NCBI RefSeq assembly: GCF_000208865.1 | Contig: NC_018389.1 | Coordinates: 310,001-374,000 of the forward strand | Direction of reading: 5' to 3' | Length of the DNA: 64,000 nt | DNA from: Neospora caninum Liverpool | Taxonomy: Eukaryota; Apicomplexa; Conoidasida; Eucoccidiorida; Sarcocystidae | Notes under the pieces: model-generated | Database searches by the model: none | What the model was told of the DNA's origin: nothing | The model's input: the letters and a program-made list of their open reading frames with translations, nothing else | Made by a program: the position numbers and the translations under genes | Part shown: in pieces, positions 12,750-24,168 of the stretch | Position numbering within the stretch: position 1 is the stretch's first letter | Layout: every line of letters starts with the position of its first letter

Positions 12750-15700
12750 CTACTCCTCGTCGTCCACACCACCCGCAGAGAGGGGACTTCCGGGTCTTGA
12801 CGGCGCATTGTCGGTCCTGAACTCGTGGCTGTCGCTCTCGACAGATCTCCCGTGGTCGTATAGTTTTTCTTCATCTGCCGTGTAGGCGTTGTGTGCGGCG
12901 GCGACGGAGCGCAGCCGAGCCGAGAGAGAGCCGGCGGTCGCTTCCGAGCGCAAGGACGACCGCATGTTGCCGAGCACGCTGGGCCGCGATCTGCACAGGA
13001 AAAGCGGCCGGGGCAAAACAAAGTTTCAGGTATACCGACCCCAGAAACTCATTTGTCCCCATGGTAGTACATATCCGAGGAAGGCAGTGGCTATAGTAAG
13101 TAGATATAAAACTAAACCAGACCCATCCTCGGACTGTACCAGCACCTCCATGTCGGCTCATGACTCCCTATGAGATACAGACAACCAAGTTCTTTATGAT
13201 TGCCCGGACGCCCGTCGGTTGTGCCCAGAAAAAGCAGCAAGGGAAACGCTGAAACCGGGAGACGTGAGAGAGCTACGGAGGGAGGTCAAAAAGAACCGTG
13301 AGGATACATCCTGGTTCTGCTGGACTTCTTCGCATGCACACTTCTCGGCCCTTGAGAAGACGAGGAGAGTCCCAGATCCGACACTCGCAACCACTCTCTC
13401 ACGCTAGAACGTAACCTGCGTTCGTTGGTTTTCTCCTGCGATTTTTTTTGTGTCCTCTTGGCTGCGCCTCCCACGCCCCAATCGCAGACCCGGGAGTCCA
13501 GTGCCACACGCCCATCGCCCGTCTCCAAGAAACACTCCTCTTTCCCTCCCTTCTCATTCTTTCCTTTTCCCTGTCTCCCTCCTGACTGCGTTTAGCGTGT
13601 GTCGTCGCTCTTCGCGCTCACTGCCTCTGGGAGTCTTCGGGGCCAGACCCGATGGGATCGTAGCCACGGAAGTGGTCAACGCCGCCGTCGCCCCGCCGCC
13701 CTCCTTCGGGGTGTTTCTTCCCGGAGCTGAGAAGAGGCAAGGACGAAGGCTTTCAGTTTTATCCAGCAGCGCAAATGCATGCACAGCGCAAAGACTCAAT
13801 AGGTTTGTCTGTCGAAGCGCCAGGGGACACAAGAGTTTTTAACGCACCAGCAAGAAGGCGCGAAGGGACAAAACCCCACGTCTGTGTTGGTGTCGTTCAC
13901 GGAGAAACACCGACGAGTGACAGTGAGGAGGGAGACACAGTGGGGCGAGTACACCAGGGAAGACAGAAGAGAGCAAAAAAGTTAGGTGCTCTTTTGTGGC
14001 CTTAATTGCGTGACGCGAACGGGAGCTCAGAAGATAAACAACCGAAAAAAGATGCGGGAGACTCACTTTCCTGCCATCGCCGCTGCCGCCATGCCCTGAC
14101 GAATGTAGCGCTCGTTCACTTTCAGCTGGCGAGCGATCGGCGCGAACCCGCAGATGACTCCCAGGAGCAATCCGATGCTTCCGCCCACTGAAAACACACA
14201 TGGGAGGCACGAACAACGGAAAGATAACAGAGACAGGAGGGTGGCCCACCCGTGAATGCGGAGACCTCGACGAGTTATAGCCTCGTATCTGTGCACGTGG
14301 ATGCGAGACAAGCGTTTCATGAGAGAACGTGGTCTGCGGCTCCGCCTTCGCTTTGAGGTCCGGGGACCTCACGCCTTTTCGTCCTGTCGACGGTCTCCTC
14401 TTCCCCAACACTTACATGCAATTGCAAATCCGCCCGTGTTGATCATGGCGCCCACCACGGCGCCTGTCAGGATTCCGCCCATAGCTCCGAGCCACGCCCC
14501 CCTGCGAACAGGAGAGAAAGCGAAACCCAACTGGAAAAGAAACGGTGAAAGAGAAGGAAAAAAACCCTGAACACTCGGGTATCACACCACGTCGCCCCCC
14601 TGTGATTGCGCCACACACAACACCGCATGCACCGCGAGTTGCTGTTTTTAGTTCGACCTTCAGAGCGCGCTCTTCTTGAATCTCCCTCAAAAAAGTGAAA
14701 ACAAGCGGAGACGCTTCGTCTCTAGCTCCGCCACTTTGGGGCGGTGCCGATCTTTTCTGGTTTCGTTGGGGTTCCAGTGGTTCCCCCATGTTCGTGGTGG
14801 TCTTGTTTACTCAGCGAACGCCCAGCTGAGCCCCCGGCGTTCCACGTCACCCGCTTGGTCCCCAGGCTCGCGCCCGGGAAGCTTACCGTCGCCCGACGAG
14901 CAAAATGGAGCAGCAGAGCGTCATTAAGCCAGCGGCAAGGCCGAGGCCGCCCGCGACGCACTGAGTCACGAGACCGCCTACGAGGCCGCCGGTGACCGCG
15001 CCCATGACCGAGGACCCGATAAGCCAGTTGCCGCCTCCGCGGTAAAAGGTGGACGACCAGAGACCCCGAGAAAAGAGACTCGCCATCATGACGATCGCAA
15101 TGAAAGTTGCCGCCAGATAGACCACGAAGACGACAATCGCCGACGCCCAGACAGGCCAGCACTCGCAGTTGCTCATGCAGAATCCGTCCTCCTGAAGGGC
15201 CGCGCAAGGGTCGAGAGAGAGGAGGCAGCGAGAACGGTGACGGCGAAAGGCAGGGACCACCGGCCCAACGGAACAGAGACGGCCGAGGAAATACCGCACG
15301 GCCGGTGAGCACGGAGAGGACAGAGAGGCTCAGCGAGGAAGTCACCCAGTATACTCACAGCGTGCGAAGCAAAGCAAGCGGCGAGTGAGAAAACGGAAGT
15401 AGCGACTGCGTCAACTGAGAAGTCTCGCTTGGGATTGTGACAGAGCTGAAAAGGGGGACTCGAGGCAGACTCGGCAGCTTGAGGGAAGAAGGGGAAAAAG
15501 AAAACAGATCGGCACACGTACATAACACGGACACCAGATGGAGACAAACACGACCGCGCTGTCACCTTCCAACACACGCGTGAGAAGGATCGGCCCAGTC
15601 CGGTTTGCCTCACCCCCACACTTCACAAGGTGCCGGCGCACGACACGATGCCCCGTAGAAATCAACCTCTGTCGAGACAGGGGAGTTTCCGCCCCAGAGA

Positions 15701-18349
15701 CACAAACTCCTTAGGGCCGGAGTCCAACATCGAGAGCGGTCTGCTAGGCACTTTTCGAGTTCGGGACCGACACGCTGCAATGCCTTAGCAGGCCCTAAGT
15801 GGCAAAACACACGCTCTTCTTCCCCTCCCCTCTGACTGTTCCCTCTCTCTATCGGCTCTCTCACCGGAACGACCTCGAGCGTCTGGGCTTCTCGAAAGTG
15901 ACCGGTCGTCTTCACACCTTGCCTCAGGTCGACCACGCGCCCTTGGGAAACGGCGACGGTTGGAGACGCCCCTGTTGTCCCCGCCGCTCCTGCCTCGCTC
16001 GAAATCGCCTGACGTCTGGAGACCGTCGTCGGGGCACCCGCCGCTTGCACCCCTGCTGCAGGGGAAGGAGCGGGTTCACCCACTGGCTGTGCGCCCACAG
16101 TGGAACCTGTCGCAGCTGAAGCCCCAGCGGTCGAAGACACTGCTGCCTGTACGGTTGTGGCCGCAGGTTGTGCCCGAGAAGCGACAACAGGCTGTGCCTG
16201 AGAAGCGACAGCAGGCTGTGCCTGAGAAGAGACAGCAGGCTGTGCCTGAGAAGAGACAGCAGGCTGTGCCTGAGGCGTTACAACAGGCTGTGCCTGAGGC
16301 GTTACAACAGGCTGTGTCTGAGGCGTTACAACAGGCTGTGCCTGAGGCGTTACAACAGGCTGTGCCTCAGAAGAGACAGCAGGCTGTGCCTGAGGCGTTA
16401 CAACAGGTTGTGCCTGAGGCGTTACAACAGGCTGTGCCTGAAAAGCGGGAGCCTCAGGAAGCGACGCGTCCGGAACGCCTGTGACGGCGGCGGGACTGCC
16501 GGTCGGAGCCACAGAGGCAGGGACCAGTGGCGAAGAGACAGGAGTCGGAGCTACCGAGGCTAGGGTCGGGGACGCTGGATTCGCAGCGGCAGCTGGGACG
16601 ACAGACGGGATGGGAGTTGGGGCGACGGTCTCGGCTCCTGCCACGCCTGCTGCAACTCCGGAGGGGTCTTGAGGGGCGACGGTTGCAGGAGTTGGGCCCA
16701 AAGGGACGTCAGGGTATGCCTGGGGGAGAGCGGCAGTGCCTGCTAGGTCAGCGGGCTGTGGGTTGAGGGGGACACCTGGTACGAGAGTCGACGGATCCGC
16801 CAGCTGGTCGTGCTCCGCAATTGGTTGGGTTCGAGTCATTGGAGGCGCTAGCAACGGGACGGGAAAGGAAGCAGGAGAAGTAATAAAATGGGGCAAACGG
16901 TGGTGTGTTGAGCAGAGGTGGGTTGAGAGTTCGTGGATGCGCAAGGAAAGCGAAACAAAAAGTTCTCCGCATCCATCCACGGTAGACCTGGTCCTAGACT
17001 GAACACGGCACAGCGGCGTCCGCATGCATGGAGCTAAACAAAGCACAGGAGAAAGGCTACAGCATCTCCCTCTTTCCTGGCAAGAGCCCCCGCAGATATT
17101 GCTCAGAAGGAACTCTGCCCCGTTATTATTCATCCCGGCTAACTCTTTAACACGGAGAGGCATTCCCTGTATCTCCCTTTGTACATCAGGTGCGCCTGTC
17201 CCTTCGCAGGGACAAGACGACAGCTCCTGCGCTCAGCGCCCGTGGGTAGGATCGCGCGAGACCCTGTGGATTTGGTTCGCCGCACGCGAAAACAGGGAAA
17301 TGCGAAGAAAGGAGGAAATGCGAGGAAGCAAACAGGGCAAAAAGCCGCCCAGTGGGGGGGTAGGCGGTGTGCGCCTCTCCCTGCTTCTGCCCAATCCCGT
17401 ATCCTGTAACTGTTTGGAGTGCAAAGGCCACTGCAACTGAAAAACCAAAGTTGTAGGATGAATTTGGATACATAGCCCACCAATCCTAACCGCCCTCCGT
17501 GCTCAAGTCGGGTTCTACCTCAAAACGCTGCGCACATTTTGGTGTTAACTGGGTTGTCTTACCTTGGGCGGCGCCTGCCGTCTGCTCTGCCGTGTAGTCG
17601 TCAGCGGGTTGTTCCACTTGCAGGAAGCTGAGACAGGCTGCGTCGCCCTGTGTCCCCGCCCGTTCGTGTCCTGCCGCTGGCTGATCTACTGAAACGAAGG
17701 CGAGCCCCGCGAGCTTCAAGTCTACGCAGGACTTCTCGCTGCGTTTCGCCTTTGCACTCGCGCGGCTTCTGTGTTTTGTGTGCAGCTGAAGAAAACCCGG
17801 TGCGTCTTCTTCGTTCCGCCCCGCATCTCCCCGGTGCGCCGGGCGTCTGACCCCACTCGTTTTCTCCACAAAGGACGCACCTCCGTCCTGGGGCGCCTGC
17901 GCGCTTCCTGCGCTCTGGCAGGCTGCTCCGAACTGTTCGCACGCCTGTGAACACACCCGGACGGTCGTCGAGACTTTCGCCTTTGACTCGGCAAAAGAGA
18001 CGCCCGAGGACGCGGGGGCGGCGCGCACAGAGACCCAAGGCTGCGCTTTCTCGGCGGAGCAGTTGAGGGCGCAGAACAGATTTTGCAGGTACAATTCGCA
18101 TCGCGCGGGGTCTGCCGGCGGAGCGGAAAAGGAGGAAACGACTTCGTGGGCTTGGTTCACGGACGCTGCGTGGGACCCCGCCGAGCAGCGGAGACACGCT
18201 GGCGCCGTTGTCTCCAACACAGAAACAGAGGTGGAAGCTTTCGAAGGGGAGGGGCGACGGCGACTCTGGGCAGGTCCCGCGTGAACGGGAGCCGCGAGGA
18301 AAACGCAGAAAAAAAGCGGAAAGAGAAAACCCGCCAAGGAACGTGCCAT
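12750..18349 (-). CDS. Multi-exon membrane protein: folate-receptor-like Cys domain, Gln/Pro repeats, glycine-zipper membrane region
   Basis: Minus-strand exons: 18349-17563, 16847-about 15614/15627, about 15477-15359, 15191-14887, 14501-14416, 14187-14067 and 12990-12750 (stop TAG). Phases agree at every junction except the exon 2/3 join. There the strong donor GGG|GTGAGG and the best acceptor do not match in phase, so a weaker site (15627) or another acceptor is used. Length is about 960 aa. Residues 1-24 are a clear signal peptide ending PVHAG. Cysteines C52, C55, C84, C93, C97, C133, C137 and C144 form a pattern ([21 protein letters not shown]) resembling folate-receptor/CRD domains. Residues about 398-500 are 8-aa repeats. 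After a further Cys cluster come several hydrophobic segments rich in GxxxG ([41 protein letters not shown]), then a short acidic tail ending GGVDDEE. I infer a surface or secretory-pathway membrane protein; function is unknown. Confidence 0.75.
16130..16442 (-). repeat. 24-nt coding minisatellite, about 13 units
   Basis: In the exon 2 frame each unit encodes an octapeptide of the form QAQPVVTP or QAQPAVSS. The two variants are arranged in blocks (VVTP, then AVSS, then VVTP, then AVSS/AVAS). This indicates unit-by-unit amplification, and all units stay in frame. Confidence 0.85.
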
Positions 18350-18481
18350 GGTGAGGGACGGCAGAAAACAGGAGGGAGACCTCGCCTTCTGCTGGGGAAA
18401 AATCGTGGCTAGAGGATGAATGTTCTCACACAGAAGACACAGTCCATCAAATGGGGCGGAAAACCTAAACCCGAACCCACA

Positions 18482-18502
18482 GGGGGGGGGGAGGGGGGGG
18501 GG
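18482..18502. repeat. Poly-G tract
   Basis: Two runs of G are separated by a single A, about 140 bp upstream of the ATG of the minus-strand membrane-protein gene. On its coding strand this is poly-C in the 5' leader or promoter. Confidence 0.8.
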
Positions 18503-18774
18503 CTCTCGGACAGGGGACGGAGAGACTCACTTCCCGAGTGGCATCCCCTACGCGTGGGTGCTTCTGCCCCAAGGATAGCGCATTACAACGGTAGGGATAG
18601 TACGTCAATCAAAATTGCAAAGAAAAGCAGAGAAAGGCAGCCTAAGTAGATTTCTCCCCGTTCACGGACTTCAAAAAAACGATCGTGAAATCAGTCGAGA
18701 GTGGACTATCCACACGGGCCAAATGCGTCTCGACACGTCTTCAGTCCCCACTTCTGATTCTTCATCGTCTGTGC

Positions 18775-18781
18775 CGTCTCA
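18775..18781 (-). promoter_or_regulatory. Candidate WGAGACG promoter heptamer
   Basis: The minus strand reads TGAGACG about 430 bp upstream of the start at 18349. WGAGACG repeats are established cis-elements of Toxoplasma promoters such as SAG1. A single heptamer is weak evidence. Confidence 0.25.
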
Positions 18782-20033
18782 GAGCGTCCGACCCATTCTA
18801 GGCAGCGAAACGAGACATAAGGGTATCTGTTACGAGACGAGAAGAGGAAGGTGACGAGATGAACAAACGGAAGCAGTTGCCCCTGATATGGCAGAGAGAT
18901 CAGGGCGAACAAAGGACTGGAATAACAGAATGTAAATTCACAATCCGTCGCCTCAGCTGCCAAAATGGCGATTGTGGCGACTCGTTTGCTTGAACACGTT
19001 CCCGCCGAGGCCCCCAAATCGTCATCGGCTCTCCTTCCTAGTCCACGCTGCGTAGGTACACAGATGCATCTGCGGGTACAAAGCTTGTGGGATCTAGATA
19101 TGCTCTTGAGATCTACTCAGACACCTATTTTTAGTCCTGCTTCCAGGCTCGCAACTCGAAACCGTGGCAGAGTGTCTACATCCTAGAGAATGAACCGATT
19201 TCATCTCTTTTGCGCATCTCCCTCCTGTCGGTTTTTCCCCCTTCTTTCTCTATCAAACCACCGACAAGACTTAGTCGCGCTCGCAAGTCCTTGTCTGTCA
19301 AACGAGTGTTCTCACTCCCCGCGACACTCAGCCAGTACCTCGACTGCTCAGCGTGGCTGTTTGACATTCATGGAGGGGCTATCACCCCCGCATCGACACC
19401 TCTGCCAAGTGGGGACGATACGAAACGGGGAATGTCGATCGCCGTTTTTTTCAAGGACTTGTCGGGATGGAAAACAAAAACGGGGACGCAGCGATGCCTT
19501 TTGGGGCTTTGGCCGGCTGACAGGGCTCCGATCGAAAGGGGGTGGGGGTAGTGGAAGTGCCGATTCATGAGAATGGATACCTACTCAGCTTCCTCGTCCC
19601 TAGTTTCCGTTCTTTAAGGCCTTGGGGAAGCAAAACGGTTTAAAGCTCGGGGAAAATGGAGGGAAAGGGCCCGAAAAGCACTAGACAGGCGCAGTACGAT
19701 GACCGTAGCGGAAGCAGCCAGTGTCCATGCTGCTCGTCTTTGGCAGTCCTATGCCACACAACGCAATAATCACCCCGAAAATCTTAAAATGCCTTCGCGC
19801 AAAGTCCAGACGGAAAGGACAGACGTAGAGAAGGTTTTCCTTCCTTGGTGGCGTTAACTAGCTAAAAAAGAGACGACGAGACGGGAGAACGAGGGGGATG
19901 GCTGAAGCGAATCGAGGGACAGTTAAGAAGCTTGACCTAACTAGCCGGACGGCGCTTCTTCGCCACTGGAAGCGATGCCTGAACGAGCGCCCCCTTACGC
20001 TTCCTTCTCGCAGTTCTGACCCGAACGATACCC

Positions 20034-20063
20034 CCCGCCGCCCCCCTCCCCCCCCCCCCCCCC
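20034..20063. repeat. Poly-C tract
   Basis: A long C run interrupted by single bases. A second C run lies near 20158-20170. Such tracts often cause length errors in assemblies. Confidence 0.8.
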
Positions 20064-22736
20064 ACCTCTTTTCTTTCCCTGCTCGCGTCGGGTTTTGGCA
20101 ATGTAGCCGCGGCTGTGCAGTAGGTAGAGGGGGGGACACACAGGAAGGGATTACCCCGCCCCCCCCCCCCTTCGCGCGCATGTCCAAATTCCGCGCATCC
20201 AGGATCAGCACACTGTTTTTTTGAAAGCAAATGAAAACCATCATGGGCGAACGCGCGCCAAAGAGTGTTGCGTGAAGGTTGGAGTGGCAAAAAGTAGCCG
20301 TGAACGGCTGTCGTTTGAACTGGAAAAGGTGCCGTTATTTTGTACCGAAGTTTGCATTCTTCAGCAGAATAGGGGGGGGCGAGGAGCATCCCAGCACTCG
20401 ATGCGCTGGGAATCGAACGGCGCGCCGCCCGCCATCGGATGTCCGTGGCTGTTCAACCGGTTGTCAATATGATGCCGGCGAGTCGTTTACGCGTGTGAAC
20501 TGGCGACAACCCGTTTTCCAAAATGGTTACAGAGCCGCATTTTGTGGTTGGGAAACTTAGCGTTGCAGCCAATGTAGCTGTTGGATGTAGGTCGTTGAAG
20601 GGGTAACAGTGATACGGCAAAAGCGGACGTGCCGTACTGGTAGCTGGCGGTCTGCGATACCGCCAATGCGATCCAAATCGGTGAAAAATGTAGTAGACGA
20701 ACGACCTTAAATTTGCCAAAATGACAACTCATGGCTTCTGCAGAGAGACTGGGCAAAGCAGCGGTCGAATGTCAGCGGAAACGCGCAATAACTGGCTTCT
20801 CTCGTCCTCGATGCAATGGCGGCTGTGCCTCTACCCACCATTGTTTTGGTTACTCCCCCTTCAGTTTTCTGGCATTCGCTTTGCTAATGTAGACCTGCAT
20901 ATCCCTTGGTTCGCTCTGGAAACGGTAAGTTGAACTTAACGCATAACAAGAGACTGGCAGCTACATGTCATTTTATTAAACACGCCCATTTGCTGCAGAG
21001 ACAAAACGCTGAACAGGGAAGTCCAATGTGCATGTCCGTAAAGTTCTTAGAATAATCTCTTTTCGACCGAAATAATGCATGGGAGATGAGCGACTCCTGT
21101 TTGCAGGGGAAGTGTTGGGACTCGAGCACCTACCTTTTCACTGTAGAAGCGTCAAACACGATGTCAACACATTCACTGTGTTATTGGGGATGCAGCAGCA
21201 AACAAGTTGACTTACTCTCCTACGACGGAGACATCGCTGTTTCAAGCATGGGTCCGAAAGACAGTCGCAAACCCTCGCGGCCGCTTCAGCGTTTCTCAAC
21301 CGTATGGCTGCGGTCCTTCGCTGAGCTAAGAATCAAGAACGTGAAGGACTAAGTGAACTCGCGATCGTGAGGGAAGGAAGCAAATGCAGCGAGAGATACA
21401 GACAAACAAGGGGGGTTAAAACTGGAGTCTGTTCGTTGGGGCGTTTTGCTTGTGAGAGAGAAACGACGAAGTCGGTATGTGCAGCTTAGGTGTCAGTGAA
21501 GCACGGAGAGACTAGCAAAAATAGAGCCACATTTGGTGGCCAGCTTGAGTCCACTCTTCAGGGAAATCTTGAAAGAGACGAGAAGGGGACAACTTTCTAC
21601 GTACCACTACAATTTTCAGGCAAGGAGCGGCTGGGTCCTCGACCCACATCCACAACGCAGGCTTGACGTATTAGTGTAAAATTCTGCGTTGAACTCAAGT
21701 GCATCATAGCTGCGCCTATATCTAACCATCCGGGAACTGCATCGTAAAGGACCAAGGTGCAGATGTGTCTTGCAAATTATGCTGGTATTGAACTGTTCGT
21801 CTTGCTCCAGAACACACCGGTATCTAGTTCATGGTACGCAGGAGGCATCTTCCGTCAAACAGAGAGAGGATTTTTTCGCCTCCTTGCACTGCAGCCAAGT
21901 TTGCAGTCACGGGTTACTGAAGGAGAAGTTCTCAACGGAAGGACTGACTACGCACGATCATTCACATATATCAGAATTCGCATGCAGCGTCCAGTGTCCC
22001 GAGTTGAGCAAATGCACTGAATAGGGGTGTGCTATTTTTCCATTGTACTGTGAGTGATAATCTCTGAGACAGGATTCTTCGCTGCAAGCATCTCCGTGTA
22101 TAACCTCATAACCAGTGAAAGGGAGATGGTTGTATCGAAAAGATCTCTACGAAAACCTTGGTACAACATTTGTGGCCAGCGACGAGAGATGGACGATTCC
22201 TAAAGAAGCGATTTGTTTGACTGAACAGCCGCACGACGACGTCGACAATGAATCACCTGCTCTTGTCCTGTCAGGGGCATAAATTCATTACCCAATGTAT
22301 CAAAAGCGGCAAGCACTCGGTCATCACGTCTACATGCAGAGCATATCTTCGAAGGGACACGATAAGTTTTTTCCTTACACATATGGAACACGGGGTCTGG
22401 CTATGAGCACATGTCCCTATCTACTGCCACACACGCGTGGCATATACCCTGTCGCGAGCCGCTGTCAGACGCAGAAACGGAAGGACGTCTCTCTATATAT
22501 TAGATCACATTTGAACTGACACACGTGACCCCAGGACGGCCAAAACTTCAAATATACCGACCTGCTTACCCTTGTGACTTCGCTGGACGAGGGCAGGTGG
22601 GTTATTCGAGACGAATGAAACCCATCTCGGAGATCCGTCAACACCTGCAAAGACGAGTCCTTCCGAAAACAGCGCAGTTGTTGAAGTCGATATGATGCCA
22701 GAATTGAACAGCCAAGACGGCACAACATCACCATGA

Positions 22737-23882
22737 TTACACGGACCAGGCGAGGAACCCGAACAAAGCGGCCGCACCCGAGACTGTAGCTACCATTTGA
22801 CCAGTTGACGACGCAGAGCTTCCTGACTTCACAGTCACAACCACATTGCAAGTCGACGTAGTCGCACCCGCCTGTGAGCTGTCGTTTCCCCCAGCCTTCT
22901 CTTCACGATCAGATCCCTCGGAATTTGTCGACTTGGGAACACAACTCAAACGGAATTGATGGTCTGATTCCGGAAACTCCGTCTCTGGGATTGTCAGCGT
23001 AGCGGAACTCTCCTCGTCTGCATTTGTCCACCAGCTCTCCACAAAGCTGGGAAGAATACCTGTGTAATCCTTCTCGTTGCACTTCCTCAAGTCTGCTTCC
23101 TGAGCGTCGCAGTAGCGAGTTTTATATTTAGTCGGATGGAGAATACCCTCGGAACCACACTGAAGAGTGAGGGTGTTGTTTTCTGTTGTCATCTCAACCT
23201 TCAGGGGCACTGGGTTGCTGTTTTTGCCGTACGCACAGGTGACGACGTTCGTATCCCCAACAGAAGAAGCTCTTGCTTCGACATTCACCGTGACCTTGCA
23301 CACCTGCTTACCCTGAGAGGAAGTGGAGTCTTGACACCCAACAAGGAAGCTCTTGTCAGTCAAAGGAAGGTCTGCATCCTCCAATTGCAATGTCCACGTT
23401 TCTGTTTTGCCTACTCTTTTCTTTGACTGAGTCCACGTAACAGTACGGTCTGTACCAAGCAATTCCTTCAGCGTGACTTCTTTGCCATCGGAAGCGCTGC
23501 CGTCAAACTGGCATTGGGTACCGCCTTTGGATTGCTTTGGATCACACACTTTTGCCAGGCTCTGTGGTATCATCGTGATCGTTGCTGCCTTACATACCAA
23601 CGTAGCGGTGAGACTTGATTGTGACAGCGTCAGCGAGGCAGCAGCTGCCCCGGCGGCGGCATCCTTTTCTTTGGCTATTAGATCGCAAGTGGCGACCGCA
23701 TCCTGGAATGTGGGCGCAACAGTCGTGAACCCAGTTTGCAAAAGCCGGTGTTGAATGCCTTCACTCAGCTGAGCTGCAACGAGCTCCCCGCTGCAAAACA
23801 ACAAAATTCCACTCATGCACGCCGCCATCCACGTGCGGTCCATCGGGTTCGACCCTCGACGCCGCTGAAGAGTTTTGCCCAT
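22737..23882 (-). CDS. SRS: SRS surface antigen, array copy 1 (381 aa)
   Basis: Single-exon gene for a GPI-anchored SAG1-related surface protein. The leader has a basic n-region (LQRRRGSNP) and a hydrophobic core at about 17-36, with probable cleavage near VAA|Q. SAG domain 1 cysteines are C66, C97, C113, C124, C183 and C195; domain 2 cysteines are C216, C242, C258, C268, C314 and C345. These are the two six-cysteine sets typical of SRS proteins. GSSASST (about 354-360) before a hydrophobic tail marks the GPI signal. A sequon NNT lies in domain 2. The start is the second ATG of sister copies; the first is ACG here. Family members mediate host-cell attachment and are immune targets; the role of this copy is unknown. 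It is the terminal unit: its 3' flank (22505-22736) matches that of copy 3 and is then lost. Confidence 0.94.
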   Translation of the reverse strand: MGKTLQRRRGSNPMDRTWMAACMSGILLFCSGELVAAQLSEGIQHRLLQTGFTTVAPTFQDAVATCDLIAKEKDAAAGAAAASLTLSQSSLTATLVCKAATITMIPQSLAKVCDPKQSKGGTQCQFDGSASDGKEVTLKELLGTDRTVTWTQSKKRVGKTETWTLQLEDADLPLTDKSFLVGCQDSTSSQGKQVCKVTVNVEARASSVGDTNVVTCAYGKNSNPVPLKVEMTTENNTLTLQCGSEGILHPTKYKTRYCDAQEADLRKCNEKDYTGILPSFVESWWTNADEESSATLTIPETEFPESDHQFRLSCVPKSTNSEGSDREEKAGGNDSSQAGATTSTCNVVVTVKSGSSASSTGQMVATVSGAAALFGFLAWSV

Positions 23883-24068
23883 CCTGGCCGTCGTTTACAC
23901 ACGTATGATCCACAGAGAATCGGCGAGAAAAGAGAGCTACACAAAGGGGATCAGTGGTCGACAGATCAAGCTAACCAACTCAGCCGCTTAATGTGTCCAC
24001 ACCTGAGAAGAAAATACCAGGAAAAAGAAGATAAACAAGACGGAACTCTGCCGGCAGCGGCATCACAG

Positions 24069-24168
24069 CCCGTGAAACCAAGGCGGGTTACCGGGGGGTC
24101 AGCAGTCGGTCAAGACGCGCGCACGGGGAAGTGCCCGCAGGTGACCCGTCCCCGCGGACCCCGTCAGT
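24069..24168 (-). promoter_or_regulatory. GC-rich element upstream of SRS copy 1
   Basis: Lies 187-286 bp before the ATG. CGGGTTACC (24084-24092) and GGTGACCCG (24140-24148) form an imperfect inverted repeat around a CpG-rich core, with CCGCGG downstream. Nearly the same block precedes copies 3, 4, 5 and 6. Confidence 0.45.

Larger units (their letters stand above)
18350..22464. other. Long spacer between the single-copy genes and the SRS array
   Basis: This is 4.1 kb without a gene I can support. It holds the promoter and 5' UTR of the upstream minus-strand gene, homopolymer G/C tracts, and many short unrelated frames. From about 22.5 kb the sequence becomes recognisably the repeated 3' flank of the SRS genes. 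Confidence 0.5.

Noticed and set aside
19858..20389. Frames with Gly- or Pro-rich runs near 20 kb
   Set aside because: Products of poly-C/poly-G tracts with no other support.
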